A stretch of DNA of 64,000 nucleotides from Paraburkholderia translucens (lineage in GTDB: Bacteria > Pseudomonadota > Gammaproteobacteria > Burkholderiales > Burkholderiaceae), in assembly GCF_020881035.1 (NCBI RefSeq), contig NZ_JAJITC010000015.1:62001-126000 (forward strand), written 5' to 3'. Made by a program: the position numbers and the translations under genes. Below the pieces are notes generated by a model, which searched no databases, was not told where the DNA came from, and worked only from the letters and a program-made list of their open reading frames with translations. Shown here piece by piece: positions 55,941-64,000 of the stretch. Positions within the stretch are counted from its first letter, which is position 1. Each line of letters starts with the position of its first letter.

Positions 55941-57188
55941 ATGAGCGACCCCGCACTGGATGCCGCTGGCTCATCCCTGCCTCTTTCTCCGCTGTCGCGC
56001 CCTGAGAAAACGCCTGCCGCGCCGCATACGCGCAGCGATGCGCGTATCGACAGCGCGGGCAAGGAGGACGTGATCGACGCGATGCGCGGCTTCGCCGCGC
56101 TGCTGGTGGCCTATTTTCATTGCCGCCAGATCGTGTGGGTCGGCATGCAGGCGTTTCATCAGAGCGTCGGACATTCGTTGAGCCTGAGCGCCGTCGCCGC
56201 GTATCTGACGTTTCCGATCGCGTGGGGCTCGGCCGGTGTGCCGCTTTTCTTCGTGATCAGCGGCTACTGCATTCATCGCGGCGGCGCGCTGCGGCTCGCA
56301 GACAATCCCGCCTATCGGCTCGATGCGGGCAACTTCTGGCTGCGGCGCTTCGCGCGCATCTATCCGGTGCTGCTCGCGGCGCTCGTGCTGACGTTCGCGC
56401 TCGATTCGTTGAGCCTGCAATTGCCGCCCGTCAGTCATAAGATTCGCGACATCGGCTGGCAGCCGTTTCTGGTCAACCTCTTGTCGCTGCAGGGTGTGGC
56501 GGGCAAAACGTATGGCTCGAACGGCGCGTTGTGGACGCTGTCGCTCGAAGTGCAGTTCTATGCGATCTACCCGCTGCTATTTGCGCTGCGGCGACGCATT
56601 GGCATGAATGCCGCGCTGGCGCTCGTCGCCGCGATCAACGTCGCATCCGCATACGTTCTGGAACGCCACGATCTGCAGTTCTTCACGTCGTATTGGTTCT
56701 CGTGGATGCTCGGCGCGTGGATCGCCGACACGAAAGCGTGCAGCGCGCGGGATGCGCGTGCGCCCGCGTCGCTTTATGTGCTCGCGGCGGCATTGATCGC
56801 GGCCGGCTGCTTCGCGTTTCGTTTCGGCCAGTACGGCGCGTTCCAGGTCTGGGCACTTGGCTTCGCTTGCTGTTTGTACAAGGCGCTCGATGCGCGTCGT
56901 GCCTCGCTGCGTGAAGCGAGCGGTCTGCGCGCGCTGGTTCGCGCCGGCTCGCATGCGATGGCGCGCTTGCTGTCGCGCTGCGGTGACTTCAGCTTCTCGC
57001 TGTATTTGATCCATCTGCCGATTTTCGTACTGCTGTCGTCGTGGCTGTTCCGCTCGTCGCTGCAGATGTCGATCTGGCCGTCGTTCGGCTATATGCTGGT
57101 CGCCGTGCCGGCGGCCTATGTGTTCTATCGGATCGTCGAGCTTCCGGCGATGAAGTGGTCGGCGAGCCTCAAGCCTAAAAGGCGCTAA
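55941..57188 (+). CDS. acyltransferase family 3 membrane protein
   Basis: 415 residues, about ten membrane helices. Motifs of the family: DAMRGFAALLVAYFHCRQIV, with the catalytic-type His, FVISGYCIHRGGA and NGALWTLSLEVQFY. Such enzymes add acetyl or other acyl groups to exopolysaccharides or O-antigens. It is close to galU and the GT4 gene, consistent with decoration of a cepacian-like polymer. AAGGA before ATG 55941; the leader at 55670-55940 is AT-rich. Confidence 0.88.
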   Translation: MSDPALDAAGSSLPLSPLSRPEKTPAAPHTRSDARIDSAGKEDVIDAMRGFAALLVAYFHCRQIVWVGMQAFHQSVGHSLSLSAVAAYLTFPIAWGSAGVPLFFVISGYCIHRGGALRLADNPAYRLDAGNFWLRRFARIYPVLLAALVLTFALDSLSLQLPPVSHKIRDIGWQPFLVNLLSLQGVAGKTYGSNGALWTLSLEVQFYAIYPLLFALRRRIGMNAALALVAAINVASAYVLERHDLQFFTSYWFSWMLGAWIADTKACSARDARAPASLYVLAAALIAAGCFAFRFGQYGAFQVWALGFACCLYKALDARRASLREASGLRALVRAGSHAMARLLSRCGDFSFSLYLIHLPIFVLLSSWLFRSSLQMSIWPSFGYMLVAVPAAYVFYRIVELPAMKWSASLKPKRR

Positions 57189-57337
57189 CGGAACCTGGAT
57201 ACCGAGTCATGCCCACCGGAATGGTGGTGCCGGTTTGCGTGACCCGTTTTTTCTGAGCCCCGCCGGAACGGGGCGTTCAACCCGTTTTGATCGGATAGGT
57301 CGCGCTCAAATACATTGCGTCGCTCTCGCCATCCTCT

Positions 57338-57790
57338 CTATTGATTTTTTCGAAGTAGTTTGTTGATCGCTGCACACTTTGGAATCTTCGATCTTTCCAT
57401 ATCTTCAGGACAAGCCAGCCACTTGTAAAATTTTAGTTCCTGCGACGCAATATTCAAACGGCATTCTGCAACATGGAAACCAGTATCAGGAGCATAGCGA
57501 TCACTCCATTCGTTAAACGAATAGGCAATTAATGAACAGTCCGATGAGATTTTCTTATTCCATATTTCAAAGCTTTCGTCCAGGGCGATTTGCTTATCTT
57601 TCGATGTGTTTTTCCTGATGCCTCGATACAGCTTCTCCGCGTCAGCGAGAATTTTTTCCGTGTCGGCGTTGGTGCAGGCAAGAAAATCGTTTCGTGTCTT
57701 TGCATTTTTTTCACATAGAGTATCCGCAAACACGGAAATAGATAGCGATATAATTATTCCGGCCGCCGTTGCCTTAATGATTGTGGTCAT
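57338..57790 (-). CDS. LprI/DUF1311-like periplasmic protein (immunity candidate 1)
   Basis: 150 residues from ATG 57790 (ATG 57799 is possible). Signal peptide MTTIIKATAAGIIISLSISVFA. Mature part has paired cysteines and the DUF1311 layout: DFLACTNADTEKILADAEKL, then EIWNKKISSDCSL and later C residues. LprI of M. tuberculosis binds lysozyme. Base composition is low-GC compared with neighbours. It faces away from the lysozyme gene by about 2 kb, in the same island. Confidence 0.6.
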   Translation of the reverse strand: MTTIIKATAAGIIISLSISVFADTLCEKNAKTRNDFLACTNADTEKILADAEKLYRGIRKNTSKDKQIALDESFEIWNKKISSDCSLIAYSFNEWSDRYAPDTGFHVAECRLNIASQELKFYKWLACPEDMERSKIPKCAAINKLLRKNQ

Positions 57791-58017
57791 AATTTCCATT
57801 TTTGAAAAGATTGCCTTCTGAGCGACGGCGTTTGACCAGTCCACGCGGACGCACCACTCGTCACGGTGTATTTCAGAATTTCTTTTTGGGGCACGCGATC
57901 ATAGTGATCGGAGTCGGGCCCAGCATTGAACGGCGTCCCGTGTGTCCTGAAGCCAGACGCTTGCATGTGTGGCCTAGCTTTGCGGGGCTCTCCCGACGCT
58001 GGATCTTGTGGGTATGA

Positions 58018-58464
58018 TTAATGGTTGCCAGGCGTGTCAGACGGCCAAAACGTAAAATCGGCGCACTTCCATTCGCAGCTACCTCTGCAAATCGGGCTTA
58101 ATTCGATCTCGATTTGCCGAACAGCAACTTCGCCATCAGGGCGCTTCACCAGATAACTGTCAGTCATGGTTGCAGGTTCGACATAAATGTTTGCACTCGG
58201 AATTCCAAGTTTCGTCAGGTACGTCTTCACTACCTCCCCACGGCGGTCCTGCAAGACATCCAGATCACGTTCGCCAATATATGCACCGGCGATTACGATT
58301 GCGTGAATTCTCCCATCGGGGCCATTTTTTGCCTTCTTCACAGCATCTTCCACTAACTGCCGATTTTCCTTCGAAAGTGCAGTACTGCTGAATGGCAATT
58401 GCAAATACACGCTCTTCAAAAAACGATGCACAAAAATCGTCGATAGGATTGGCGCAGCGACCAA
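58018..58464 (-). CDS. OmpA-like domain protein, damaged 5' end
   Basis: 148 residues from TTG 58464. The OmpA-C-like pattern is seen: FSSTALSKENRQLVEDAVKK, HAIVIAGAYIGERD, then RRGEVVKTYLTKLGIPSANI. An ATG at 58485 (ATG AAA TTT TGA) lies in the same frame, but its fourth codon is TGA; reading it as a sense codon would give a signal-like start. So the gene may be a pseudogene or start at TTG. Function would be peptidoglycan attachment. Confidence 0.5.
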   Translation of the reverse strand: MVAAPILSTIFVHRFLKSVYLQLPFSSTALSKENRQLVEDAVKKAKNGPDGRIHAIVIAGAYIGERDLDVLQDRRGEVVKTYLTKLGIPSANIYVEPATMTDSYLVKRPDGEVAVRQIEIELSPICRGSCEWKCADFTFWPSDTPGNH

Positions 58465-58508
58465 TGTGCGGCATCAAAATTTCATCCTCCGGCCCATCTT
58501 GATATTAA

Positions 58509-58685
58509 TTAATCCGACGCCGCCAGATATCCAGTTATGTTATCTGTATTTTCAATTGCCTTCACTAGATGATTCTGCGCCGAAATCCGCCACCTTGGTG
58601 TAAAATAAAACTCCCCCTTTTTTTCAGGGCCCCACCTTCCAAACTTCAATGCGTCGCTTGATTGCCTCAACGCCGATGGAATCAT
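58509..58685 (-). CDS. possible 58-residue small protein
   Basis: ATG 58685 to TAA 58509 on the minus strand; residues MIPSALRQSSDALKFGRWGP, EKKGEFYFTPRWRISAQN, then a helical end. The weak GAGAG upstream is the only start support. In the AT-rich island and between two immunity-type remnants. Could be a fragment of a lost gene; no family recognised. Confidence 0.3.
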   Translation of the reverse strand: MIPSALRQSSDALKFGRWGPEKKGEFYFTPRWRISAQNHLVKAIENTDNITGYLAASD

Positions 58686-58701
58686 TCTCTCGAACTGCCA
58701 A

Positions 58702-58983
58702 TCAATTCTTTAGCAGTTCTTCTAGCTCTTTTACACGACTATCTGTGATATTCGCCATACATTCCCAAAAGAATATTTCGCGTTCAGCTGCTTCGCCCAT
58801 CGCGTAAACTTCGCTATAACATTCGTTGTCACGATACGATGTCAACCCGCTTTGAGCCTTCTCGAAGTAAGGAGACGCTACTGGATCGCCACTGGCCTTA
58901 ACCCAGCAGGCAACATTCGACAAATTAACCATTTGGCGAGTTACAGTCAATAACTTTAAATTGGGATAGAGCCGTTTTGACAA
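58702..58983 (-). pseudogene. 5'-truncated LprI-like gene (immunity remnant)
   Basis: 93 codons from TTG 58983, no ATG nearby. PYFEKAQSGLTSYRDNECYS then FFWECMANITDSRVKELEEL aligns with the C-terminal half of the protein at 60093-60575 (PYFEAAQQHWKAFRDDECYS and FWDCMTRITKDRLNEL). The N-terminal half with signal peptide is absent, and the upstream bases do not restore it. This is an old or broken copy of the immunity gene, on the opposite strand. Confidence 0.65.
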
Positions 58984-59030
58984 TGAATGTCAATTTTTGT
59001 CAAAAACTAACTCGTATTTAGTCATATATA

Positions 59031-59059
59031 TTGACATTAGACCGTTTAGATGATTAATT
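59031..59059 (+). promoter_or_regulatory. sigma-70 promoter of the lysozyme cassette
   Basis: TTGACA at 59031-59036, a 17-bp spacer, then TTAATT at 59054-59059. Perfect minus-35 and 4/6 minus-10, in AT-rich DNA, 35 bp before ATG 59094. Confidence 0.55.
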
Positions 59060-59093
59060 TGCTCGGTGTTTCCTTCAAGCTCGAAAATTTCCA

Positions 59094-59513
59094 ATGGAGT
59101 CGCAAAATTTGAAGATTACCCGGACATCTATGGCGAGTGAGGAGAATTGCCTGCTTTGCCGCGTGACATATTCGATATTCTCCACTTACTCGCCAATGCC
59201 GCACGCAATGGCTTTGAACGTTGAAACCGGCGAATTCTTCCCGTTTGATCAGCTTCGCTCGTACTCAACTGGACGGGAGATGGTCGAGGCCTTGGGTACC
59301 GCATGGGCGTGTCAATGCAGCAGAGGCTGGTTTCATCAGCAATTCGTGCTCCGCGATAGTCAGGGGAAGGTACTGAGCGACACCCACTACACGGTTCGAT
59401 TTTCCGACAATCGCCTCGCACGCGGCACGACTGACACGGAAGGCCGAACCCGACGATTCCGGACCAACGACGCGCGACAAATCGTCATCTACCTTGGTCA
59501 TAAGGATGCGTAA
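59094..59513 (+). CDS. TTR-like VgrG-associated partner protein
   Basis: 139 residues. C-terminal half FVLRDSQGKVLSDTHYTVRF and ARGTTDTEGRTRRF fits the transthyretin-like beta-sandwich found at C-termini of VgrG proteins and effector adaptors of type VI secretion. The N-terminal half has CLLC (C19, C22) and CQC (C73, C75), perhaps a zinc site. Its stop shares one base with the lysozyme start (TAATG), so the two are translationally coupled. Start may instead be ATG 59130. Confidence 0.5.
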   Translation: MESQNLKITRTSMASEENCLLCRVTYSIFSTYSPMPHAMALNVETGEFFPFDQLRSYSTGREMVEALGTAWACQCSRGWFHQQFVLRDSQGKVLSDTHYTVRFSDNRLARGTTDTEGRTRRFRTNDARQIVIYLGHKDA

Positions 59514-60106
59514 TGCCCGATGCACTTGGAACAGCACTAACAAGCACAGACCCGAATTCATCTGTGACAGCCCAATCGGATAGGCTCGGCAAGCCGTGGC
59601 AAATTTCTGAACAAGGATTGCAGTTTATAGCCATATGGGAAAGTGGAATCTTGAACGGAACATTTAAAGGTAGGCGAGTAGTAGATGGTTTCGTTTTGAC
59701 CGTCTACGACGATGGCTACGGCATTCCGACAGTAGGATTAGGCCATCGCGTCAATCCCGGCGATAATCTCAGGATTGGCGATACGGTATCTGTTGGGCAG
59801 TGTCAGGAGTACATGCGCCAAACTTTGGTGGAATTCGAAAGGGCCATTAACAGGGAAATCAAGGTTCCGCTATTTCAGTATGAATATGACGCCATTGTTT
59901 CTGTTATATGGAATACTGGTCCGTACCACGCAAAGCATGACTCATGGCCCGAAACTCGCGTCGCGCACGTTACAAAGATCCTTAACAGCGGAGACTATCG
60001 CGGCATGCCCGATACGATACGCGGGTTTCTCGCGGGGCGTGTCGGTAATCGCCGGGAAAGCGAGGCGCGACTCTTTGCGACCGGAGTATATGATGCGCGC
60101 CATTAA
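59513..60106 (+). CDS. GH24 (T4-type) lysozyme, effector candidate
   Basis: 197 residues, no signal peptide. Catalytic triad by T4 lysozyme pattern: E43 in IWESGILNG, D67 in VYDDGYGIPTVGLGH, T73 in the same motif; H78 follows. It cleaves N-acetylmuramic acid-N-acetylglucosamine bonds. D67-T73 spacing equals T4 lysozyme, while E43-D67 has about 15 extra residues. No phage holin or spanin is adjacent; a coupled TTR-like gene and a periplasmic inhibitor gene are, so delivery by a secretion system is more likely than phage lysis. Confidence 0.75.
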   Translation: MPDALGTALTSTDPNSSVTAQSDRLGKPWQISEQGLQFIAIWESGILNGTFKGRRVVDGFVLTVYDDGYGIPTVGLGHRVNPGDNLRIGDTVSVGQCQEYMRQTLVEFERAINREIKVPLFQYEYDAIVSVIWNTGPYHAKHDSWPETRVAHVTKILNSGDYRGMPDTIRGFLAGRVGNRRESEARLFATGVYDARH

Positions 60107-60575
60107 TTTATTTTTGATGCTTGTATTATTTGCGCAAAAAGTTTTTGCGGACTCAATCTATTCCGGCGAATTCGATTATTCAAAAGCACGTTCCTATAAA
60201 GAATTTTTTTTGAACAAATCCGATTCGGAAATCACAATTTATTGCAAGCGAAACTCAATGGGCACGGAGGAGCTGTGGCAGTGCTCGCATTTTTACTTTG
60301 AGAAATCCGATGAAAAGCTTACCAAACTTGTATCGGAAATTTCCATGAAACTCCAAAATAACGATATCGCTTTGAAGGCGAACGGCGAGCCAGCTGCACT
60401 ACCCTATTTCGAGGCGGCCCAGCAACATTGGAAGGCGTTTCGCGATGACGAGTGTTACTCTGATACGTACTCACTAGGTCAGGCATCAATGCGTTACATG
60501 GTATTCTGGGACTGCATGACCCGAATAACAAAAGACAGACTCAATGAGCTCGCCAGGCCTGACGCTGACGAATAA
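60093..60575 (+). CDS. LprI/DUF1311-like periplasmic protein (cognate immunity candidate)
   Basis: 160 residues from ATG 60093, GGAG 4 bases before the previous ATG. Overlaps the lysozyme end by 14 bp. Signal peptide MRAINLFLMLVLFAQKVFA. DUF1311 pattern: CKRNSMGTEELWQCSHFYF, then PYFEAAQQHWKAFRDDECYS and FWDCMTRITKDRLNEL. Placement directly after a lysozyme with overlap and periplasmic address fits a self-protecting inhibitor. Confidence 0.65.
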   Translation: MRAINLFLMLVLFAQKVFADSIYSGEFDYSKARSYKEFFLNKSDSEITIYCKRNSMGTEELWQCSHFYFEKSDEKLTKLVSEISMKLQNNDIALKANGEPAALPYFEAAQQHWKAFRDDECYSDTYSLGQASMRYMVFWDCMTRITKDRLNELARPDADE

Positions 60576-60577
60576 CG

Positions 60578-60614
60578 GATAAAACGGAGCGAACGTCGTT
60601 CGACCTTCGCTCCG
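60578..60614 (-). terminator. intrinsic terminator of the GT4/flippase genes
   Basis: On the minus strand a 9-bp perfect stem CGGAGCGAA / TTCGCTCCG with inner GTCG / CGAC is followed by TTTTAT. It lies 32 bp after the double glycosyltransferase stop. Confidence 0.7.
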
Positions 60615-60645
60615 CTATGCCAGCAAGAACTGATCAAGCCCCTGC

Positions 60646-63123
60646 CTACCCTCGAATAAAGCGAACCGCCTTACCCCCTGCCACCCCCTTCAAAATCCCC
60701 GCCACCCCATCCACATAGCCGCGCGTACCAAACCGCTCCTGCGCGGTCCGATACCCATTCCTGATCAGCTTGTCGCGCAGCTCGCCGTTCGAGCGCAATT
60801 CGGCGAGCGTATCGGCGAGCGCATGCGCATCACCCGGCGTGCACAGCACGCCGTTTTCATAATCGTCGATGATTTCGAGCACACCGCCCGCGCGCGACGC
60901 CACGACCGGCCGTTGCGCGAGCATCCCCTCCACGATCACGCGGCCGAACGGCTCCGGCGTGATCGACGTATGCACGACCGCGTCCACCGCGCACATGCAC
61001 GCGGGAATATCGTGCTGGAAGCCCAGAAAATGCACACGCGATCCGAGCTTGTGCGTGGCGACGAATGCACGCAGTTCGACCTCGTACTGGTCCTCGCCAA
61101 ACAGCGGCGCACCGACCAGCACCGCATGCATCTGTGGATTGAGCACCATCGCTTCGAGCAGCACATGCTGCCCCTTCCAGCGCGCGAGCCGGCTGAACGA
61201 GCCGACCAGGAACGCCTCGCGCGGCAGATTCAGGCGCTCGCGCAACACCGCTTGCGGCACCGCGCGCAACGCGTCGAACGGCTGTGCGTCAATGCCATTG
61301 AACACGACGTCGATGCGCCTGCTGTCGAACCGCGTGAGCTTCGCGAACGCCTGCGCCGACGCGGCCGAATTGGCAATCACATGCGTGAGACCGAGCCGCG
61401 CGCACCACTTGATGATCGCGAGCTGCTTGCCGCCGAAATGCTCGGCACTGACGATGTCGCGCAGATGCCAGACCACCGGGCGTCTCGCGAGCTTGCCCGC
61501 TAGTGCGCCGATCACCATTGCGCGCTGCGTGTTCGCGTAGATCACGTCCGCCTTGCGCGCGCGTTTCGCGGTTTCCCGCACGAGCGATATCAGCCCTTTC
61601 AACGCCTGGCCTTTCGGCAGCGAACCGCCCTGCTTGCGCACGTTTTTCAGCGCACCCGCATCGAGTACGTTGACTTCGACGCCGGTCTTCGCGAGCGCAG
61701 TGTTAAACGGCCCATCGTCGAACAGCACGACCTCGATGCGCGAGCGCAGCGCCTTGACGATTTCGAGCAATGACAGCTCCGCGCCGCCGAGCACGCCGCT
61801 CTGATCGACGGCGAGAATGCGCGGCACGTTGGTGTCGGTCTGCCCGCACGACCGATACGGAACGTATGCGGGCAGCGTCGCCGTGCGCAGCGCGGGCACC
61901 GACGCGCGCACATGCGCGAAAAAGCGCTCGCGGAAATGCCCGGCAGAAAACTGTTCGGCGTTGCCGCGGCAATTCTCCGGCAGGAACCAGTGCGCCAGTT
62001 CATCGAAGCGATTGACCGCCGCGATGATCGAGCCGGTGTTCTGTTCATCGAAGAACATGCCGGTTGGCTTCGGCTCGGACAGATCGCGCACGGTTTCGAG
62101 CGCTCCGCCCTTGCCGTACGCAATGACCGGCGTGCCGCAGGCCTGCGCCTCGACCACCGAAATGCCGAAATCCTCTTCGGCCGCGAACACGAATGCCTTC
62201 GCGCGGCTCATGCGGTCCTTCAGCACCTGGAACGGCTGATAGCCCATGATCTCGACGTTCGGTCCCGCCTTTGCGCGAATCTTCGCCATGTCGGGCCCGT
62301 CGCCGATCACGACGAGCTTGCGCCCGGGCATCTGCGCGAACGCCTCGACGATCAGGTCGATCTTCTTGTACGGCACCATGCGCGACGCGGTCAGATAGAA
62401 GTCTTCCTTCTGCGTGCACATAGAAAAAGCCTCGACGTCGACCGGCGGAAAGATCACCTGCGCATCACGCTGATACACCTTCTTGATCCGTCGCGCGATG
62501 AACGCCGAGTTCGCCACGAAGTGGTCGACCGAATTCGACGTGCGGATATCCCAATTGCGCATGTAATGCAGAATCAGCCGCGCGAGCGCCGACTTCGGCC
62601 CATTGGTCAGCTTCGACTGCTGCAGGTACTGGTGCTGCAAATCCCACGCATAGCGGATCGGCGAATGCACGTAGCTGATATGCACCTGGTCAGGGCCCGT
62701 CAATATGCCCTTCGCGACCGCATGACTGCTCGAAATCACGACGTCGTACGCGGACACGTCGAGCTGCTCGATGGCGAGCGGCATCAGCGGCAGATATGAG
62801 CGGTACTTGCTGCGGGCAAGCGGCAGCTTCTGGATGAACGAGGTCGTCACCGGTTTGCCGCGCAGGAAGCTGCGGTCGTCGAGAAAGTCCACGAGGCTGA
62901 ACAGATCCGCGTCCGGGAAGCAGGCGATGATCTGCTCGAGCACTTTCTCCGCGCCCGCATAGGTGACGAGCCAGTCGTGCACGATCGCGATGCGCACGTC
63001 TTTGCTCGCGCGCTGCGCGGTGCGGCGCGGCGCCGCCTGCACGCCGGGCACGCTCGTGAGTTCGTCGAGCGCGCTGCGCTTCGCGGGCCTCAACAGGTTG
63101 TTTTCAAGGACGTCGTGATTCAT
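60646..63123 (-). CDS. tandem GT4 double-domain glycosyltransferase
   Basis: 825 residues from ATG 63123 with GAGGAAA upstream. First GT-B unit (about 50-450): VRIAIVHDWLVTYAGAEKVL, then FPPVDVEAF, FVFAAEEDFGISVVEAQACG (GT4 nucleotide-sugar motif). Second unit (about 460-825): ILAVDQSGVLGGAELSLLEI, then VHTSITPEPFGRVIVEGMLA. Two GTs in one chain may add two successive sugars. In bce-type clusters a large two-domain glycosyltransferase (bceR) follows the flippase, which fits. Confidence 0.88.
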   Translation of the reverse strand: MNHDVLENNLLRPAKRSALDELTSVPGVQAAPRRTAQRASKDVRIAIVHDWLVTYAGAEKVLEQIIACFPDADLFSLVDFLDDRSFLRGKPVTTSFIQKLPLARSKYRSYLPLMPLAIEQLDVSAYDVVISSSHAVAKGILTGPDQVHISYVHSPIRYAWDLQHQYLQQSKLTNGPKSALARLILHYMRNWDIRTSNSVDHFVANSAFIARRIKKVYQRDAQVIFPPVDVEAFSMCTQKEDFYLTASRMVPYKKIDLIVEAFAQMPGRKLVVIGDGPDMAKIRAKAGPNVEIMGYQPFQVLKDRMSRAKAFVFAAEEDFGISVVEAQACGTPVIAYGKGGALETVRDLSEPKPTGMFFDEQNTGSIIAAVNRFDELAHWFLPENCRGNAEQFSAGHFRERFFAHVRASVPALRTATLPAYVPYRSCGQTDTNVPRILAVDQSGVLGGAELSLLEIVKALRSRIEVVLFDDGPFNTALAKTGVEVNVLDAGALKNVRKQGGSLPKGQALKGLISLVRETAKRARKADVIYANTQRAMVIGALAGKLARRPVVWHLRDIVSAEHFGGKQLAIIKWCARLGLTHVIANSAASAQAFAKLTRFDSRRIDVVFNGIDAQPFDALRAVPQAVLRERLNLPREAFLVGSFSRLARWKGQHVLLEAMVLNPQMHAVLVGAPLFGEDQYEVELRAFVATHKLGSRVHFLGFQHDIPACMCAVDAVVHTSITPEPFGRVIVEGMLAQRPVVASRAGGVLEIIDDYENGVLCTPGDAHALADTLAELRSNGELRDKLIRNGYRTAQERFGTRGYVDGVAGILKGVAGGKAVRFIRG

Positions 63124-64000
63124 GCGCTTTTCCTCGGATTCAGTCGCAACAGCAGTGAACGCGCAAGATTGCGCAAGGCGGGCGTCATGGTGAGCGACCA
63201 CCCGACGTTCGCGCCGACCATCAACACGCCCGCGCCGATCGCGAGCGCGAGGCTCGGCAGAAAACTCGCGAGCCACAGGCTGGCGAGCAGAAAGGCGAGA
63301 TGGGCGAGCATGTCGAGCACGATCTGGCGCGCGCGGATCGCGGCGAAATGCAGCAGCACCGCGTAGTCGAACAGCGCGCGAGCACAGACCGCGACCGCCG
63401 CGCCCGTCAGCCCGAAATGCGTGATACCGAGCCACAACGCGCCGGCGAAAAACGGCAACTCGACGAGGCCCACGCGCGCGGCGGTAGCGGGATTGACCTG
63501 CGACTGGATCAGGATGCGGGTCACGTTGGCCTGGCCCACGAGCCACACGGCGACGATCATGATGCGGCCCACGGGTGCCGCGACAGTCGCGATCTCATTG
63601 CCCACCCACAGATGCAGAAACGGTTCGAGCACCAGCATCGCGACGAGCGCGACCGGCGTGAACACGCCGTTGAGAAATTCGAGCGACTGCTGCGTGATGG
63701 TGTCGGCATCCGCGCGGCCGACCGCGGACAAGCGCGGAAACAGCGTGCGCACCATCGCGGTCGGCACGATGTTCAGACGCGTGACGAGATTTTGCGGCAC
63801 CGTGTAGTACGTGACGAAACGCGCGCCCAGGCGCGAGCCGAGCATCACGCGATCGAGCGAATCGGCGATCATCGTCGTCACGCTCGCAATCAGCATCCAG
63901 CCGCCGAAGTTGAACAGTCCCTTTGCGACGCCGAGCTGCGGCGGCAGAATGCTGCGTATTTCAAGCACTTTCAGCGCCGAGCGGCCAAGCAGCACCGCCG
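63120..64000 (-). CDS. Wzx-type oligosaccharide flippase, 3' part (5' off the window)
   Basis: At least 293 residues, about nine of the usual 12-14 helices. SLDRVMLGSRLGARFVTYYTVPQNL and LFPRLSAVGRAD fit the polysaccharide transporter family, which flips lipid-linked repeat units across the inner membrane. The stop overlaps the glycosyltransferase start (ATGA). The matching cepacian gene would be bceQ; left unnamed because the N-terminus is missing. Confidence 0.85.
   Translation of the reverse strand, partial: AVLLGRSALKVLEIRSILPPQLGVAKGLFNFGGWMLIASVTTMIADSLDRVMLGSRLGARFVTYYTVPQNLVTRLNIVPTAMVRTLFPRLSAVGRADADTITQQSLEFLNGVFTPVALVAMLVLEPFLHLWVGNEIATVAAPVGRIMIVAVWLVGQANVTRILIQSQVNPATAARVGLVELPFFAGALWLGITHFGLTGAAVAVCARALFDYAVLLHFAAIRARQIVLDMLAHLAFLLASLWLASFLPSLALAIGAGVLMVGANVGWSLTMTPALRNLARSLLLRLNPRKSA

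Noticed and set aside
57255..57275. Hairpin GCCCCG-CCGGAA-CGGGGC as acyltransferase terminator
   Set aside because: No T-run follows directly on the plus strand. Left out as too weak.

Overview
The window is GC-rich DNA with the gene content of a Burkholderiaceae chromosome, most like Paraburkholderia/Burkholderia. Pointers are a nasA gene fused to a flavodoxin/ferredoxin-reductase module, FabV-type enoyl-ACP reductase, a glcG-glcB pair, a SUF operon with SufU and SufT, and an exopolysaccharide cluster that resembles the second cepacian (bce) cluster. The assignment rests on recalled family knowledge; no database search was possible. No rRNA, tRNA, CRISPR array or intact insertion sequence was seen.

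Layout. 0-9 kb: chromate transporter, potassium channel, two paralogous BON-domain genes flanking a beta-CASP metallo-beta-lactamase RNase, cytochrome b561, nitronate monooxygenase, a frameshifted EmrA fragment, NnrU. 9-20.7 kb: signalling block with a chemotaxis receptor, three small unknown genes, a REC-PAS-histidine kinase plus NarL-type regulator, a periplasmic binding protein translationally coupled to a hybrid kinase, a KfrA-like coiled-coil protein behind a 12-bp inverted repeat, and a lipoprotein. 21-28.4 kb: MFS transporter, PBP1A-type penicillin-binding protein, FabV, a Rap1a/Tai-like secreted protein, GST, and a four-repeat membrane protein. 28.5-35.1 kb: SUF operon rrf2-sufB-sufC-sufD-sufS-sufU-sufT-Rieske ferredoxin. 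35.5-39.1 kb: small lipoprotein, mini zinc-finger protein, LysR regulator divergent from trans-aconitate methyltransferase, unknown small genes.

39.3-49.5 kb is a nitrate-assimilation regulon: nirB-nirD-nasA(fused)-narK on the minus strand, divergent from a uroporphyrinogen-III methyltransferase that makes the siroheme precursor needed by NirB. The 0.6-kb divergent region is the most informative regulatory DNA in the window. It has two sigma-54 promoters, tandem NtrC-like boxes between them, and two mirror-image leaders. Each leader has a hexaloop hairpin (AACGTC), a second hexaloop hairpin (AACGGC) and an intrinsic terminator whose 5' arm is shared with the second hairpin. This is the architecture expected for ANTAR (NasR/NasT) antitermination.

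49.5-57.2 kb: MOSC protein, CPBP protease, GlcG-like protein, malate synthase G, GalU, a 47-residue membrane protein, an acyltransferase. 57.3-60.6 kb is an AT-rich island with a leaderless GH24 lysozyme, a VgrG-associated TTR-like partner, and three LprI-type lysozyme-inhibitor genes, one of them truncated. It reads as a T6SS-type effector/immunity cassette inserted among glycan-biosynthesis genes. 60.6-64 kb: a tandem GT4 double glycosyltransferase and the 3' part of a Wzx-type flippase that runs off the window.
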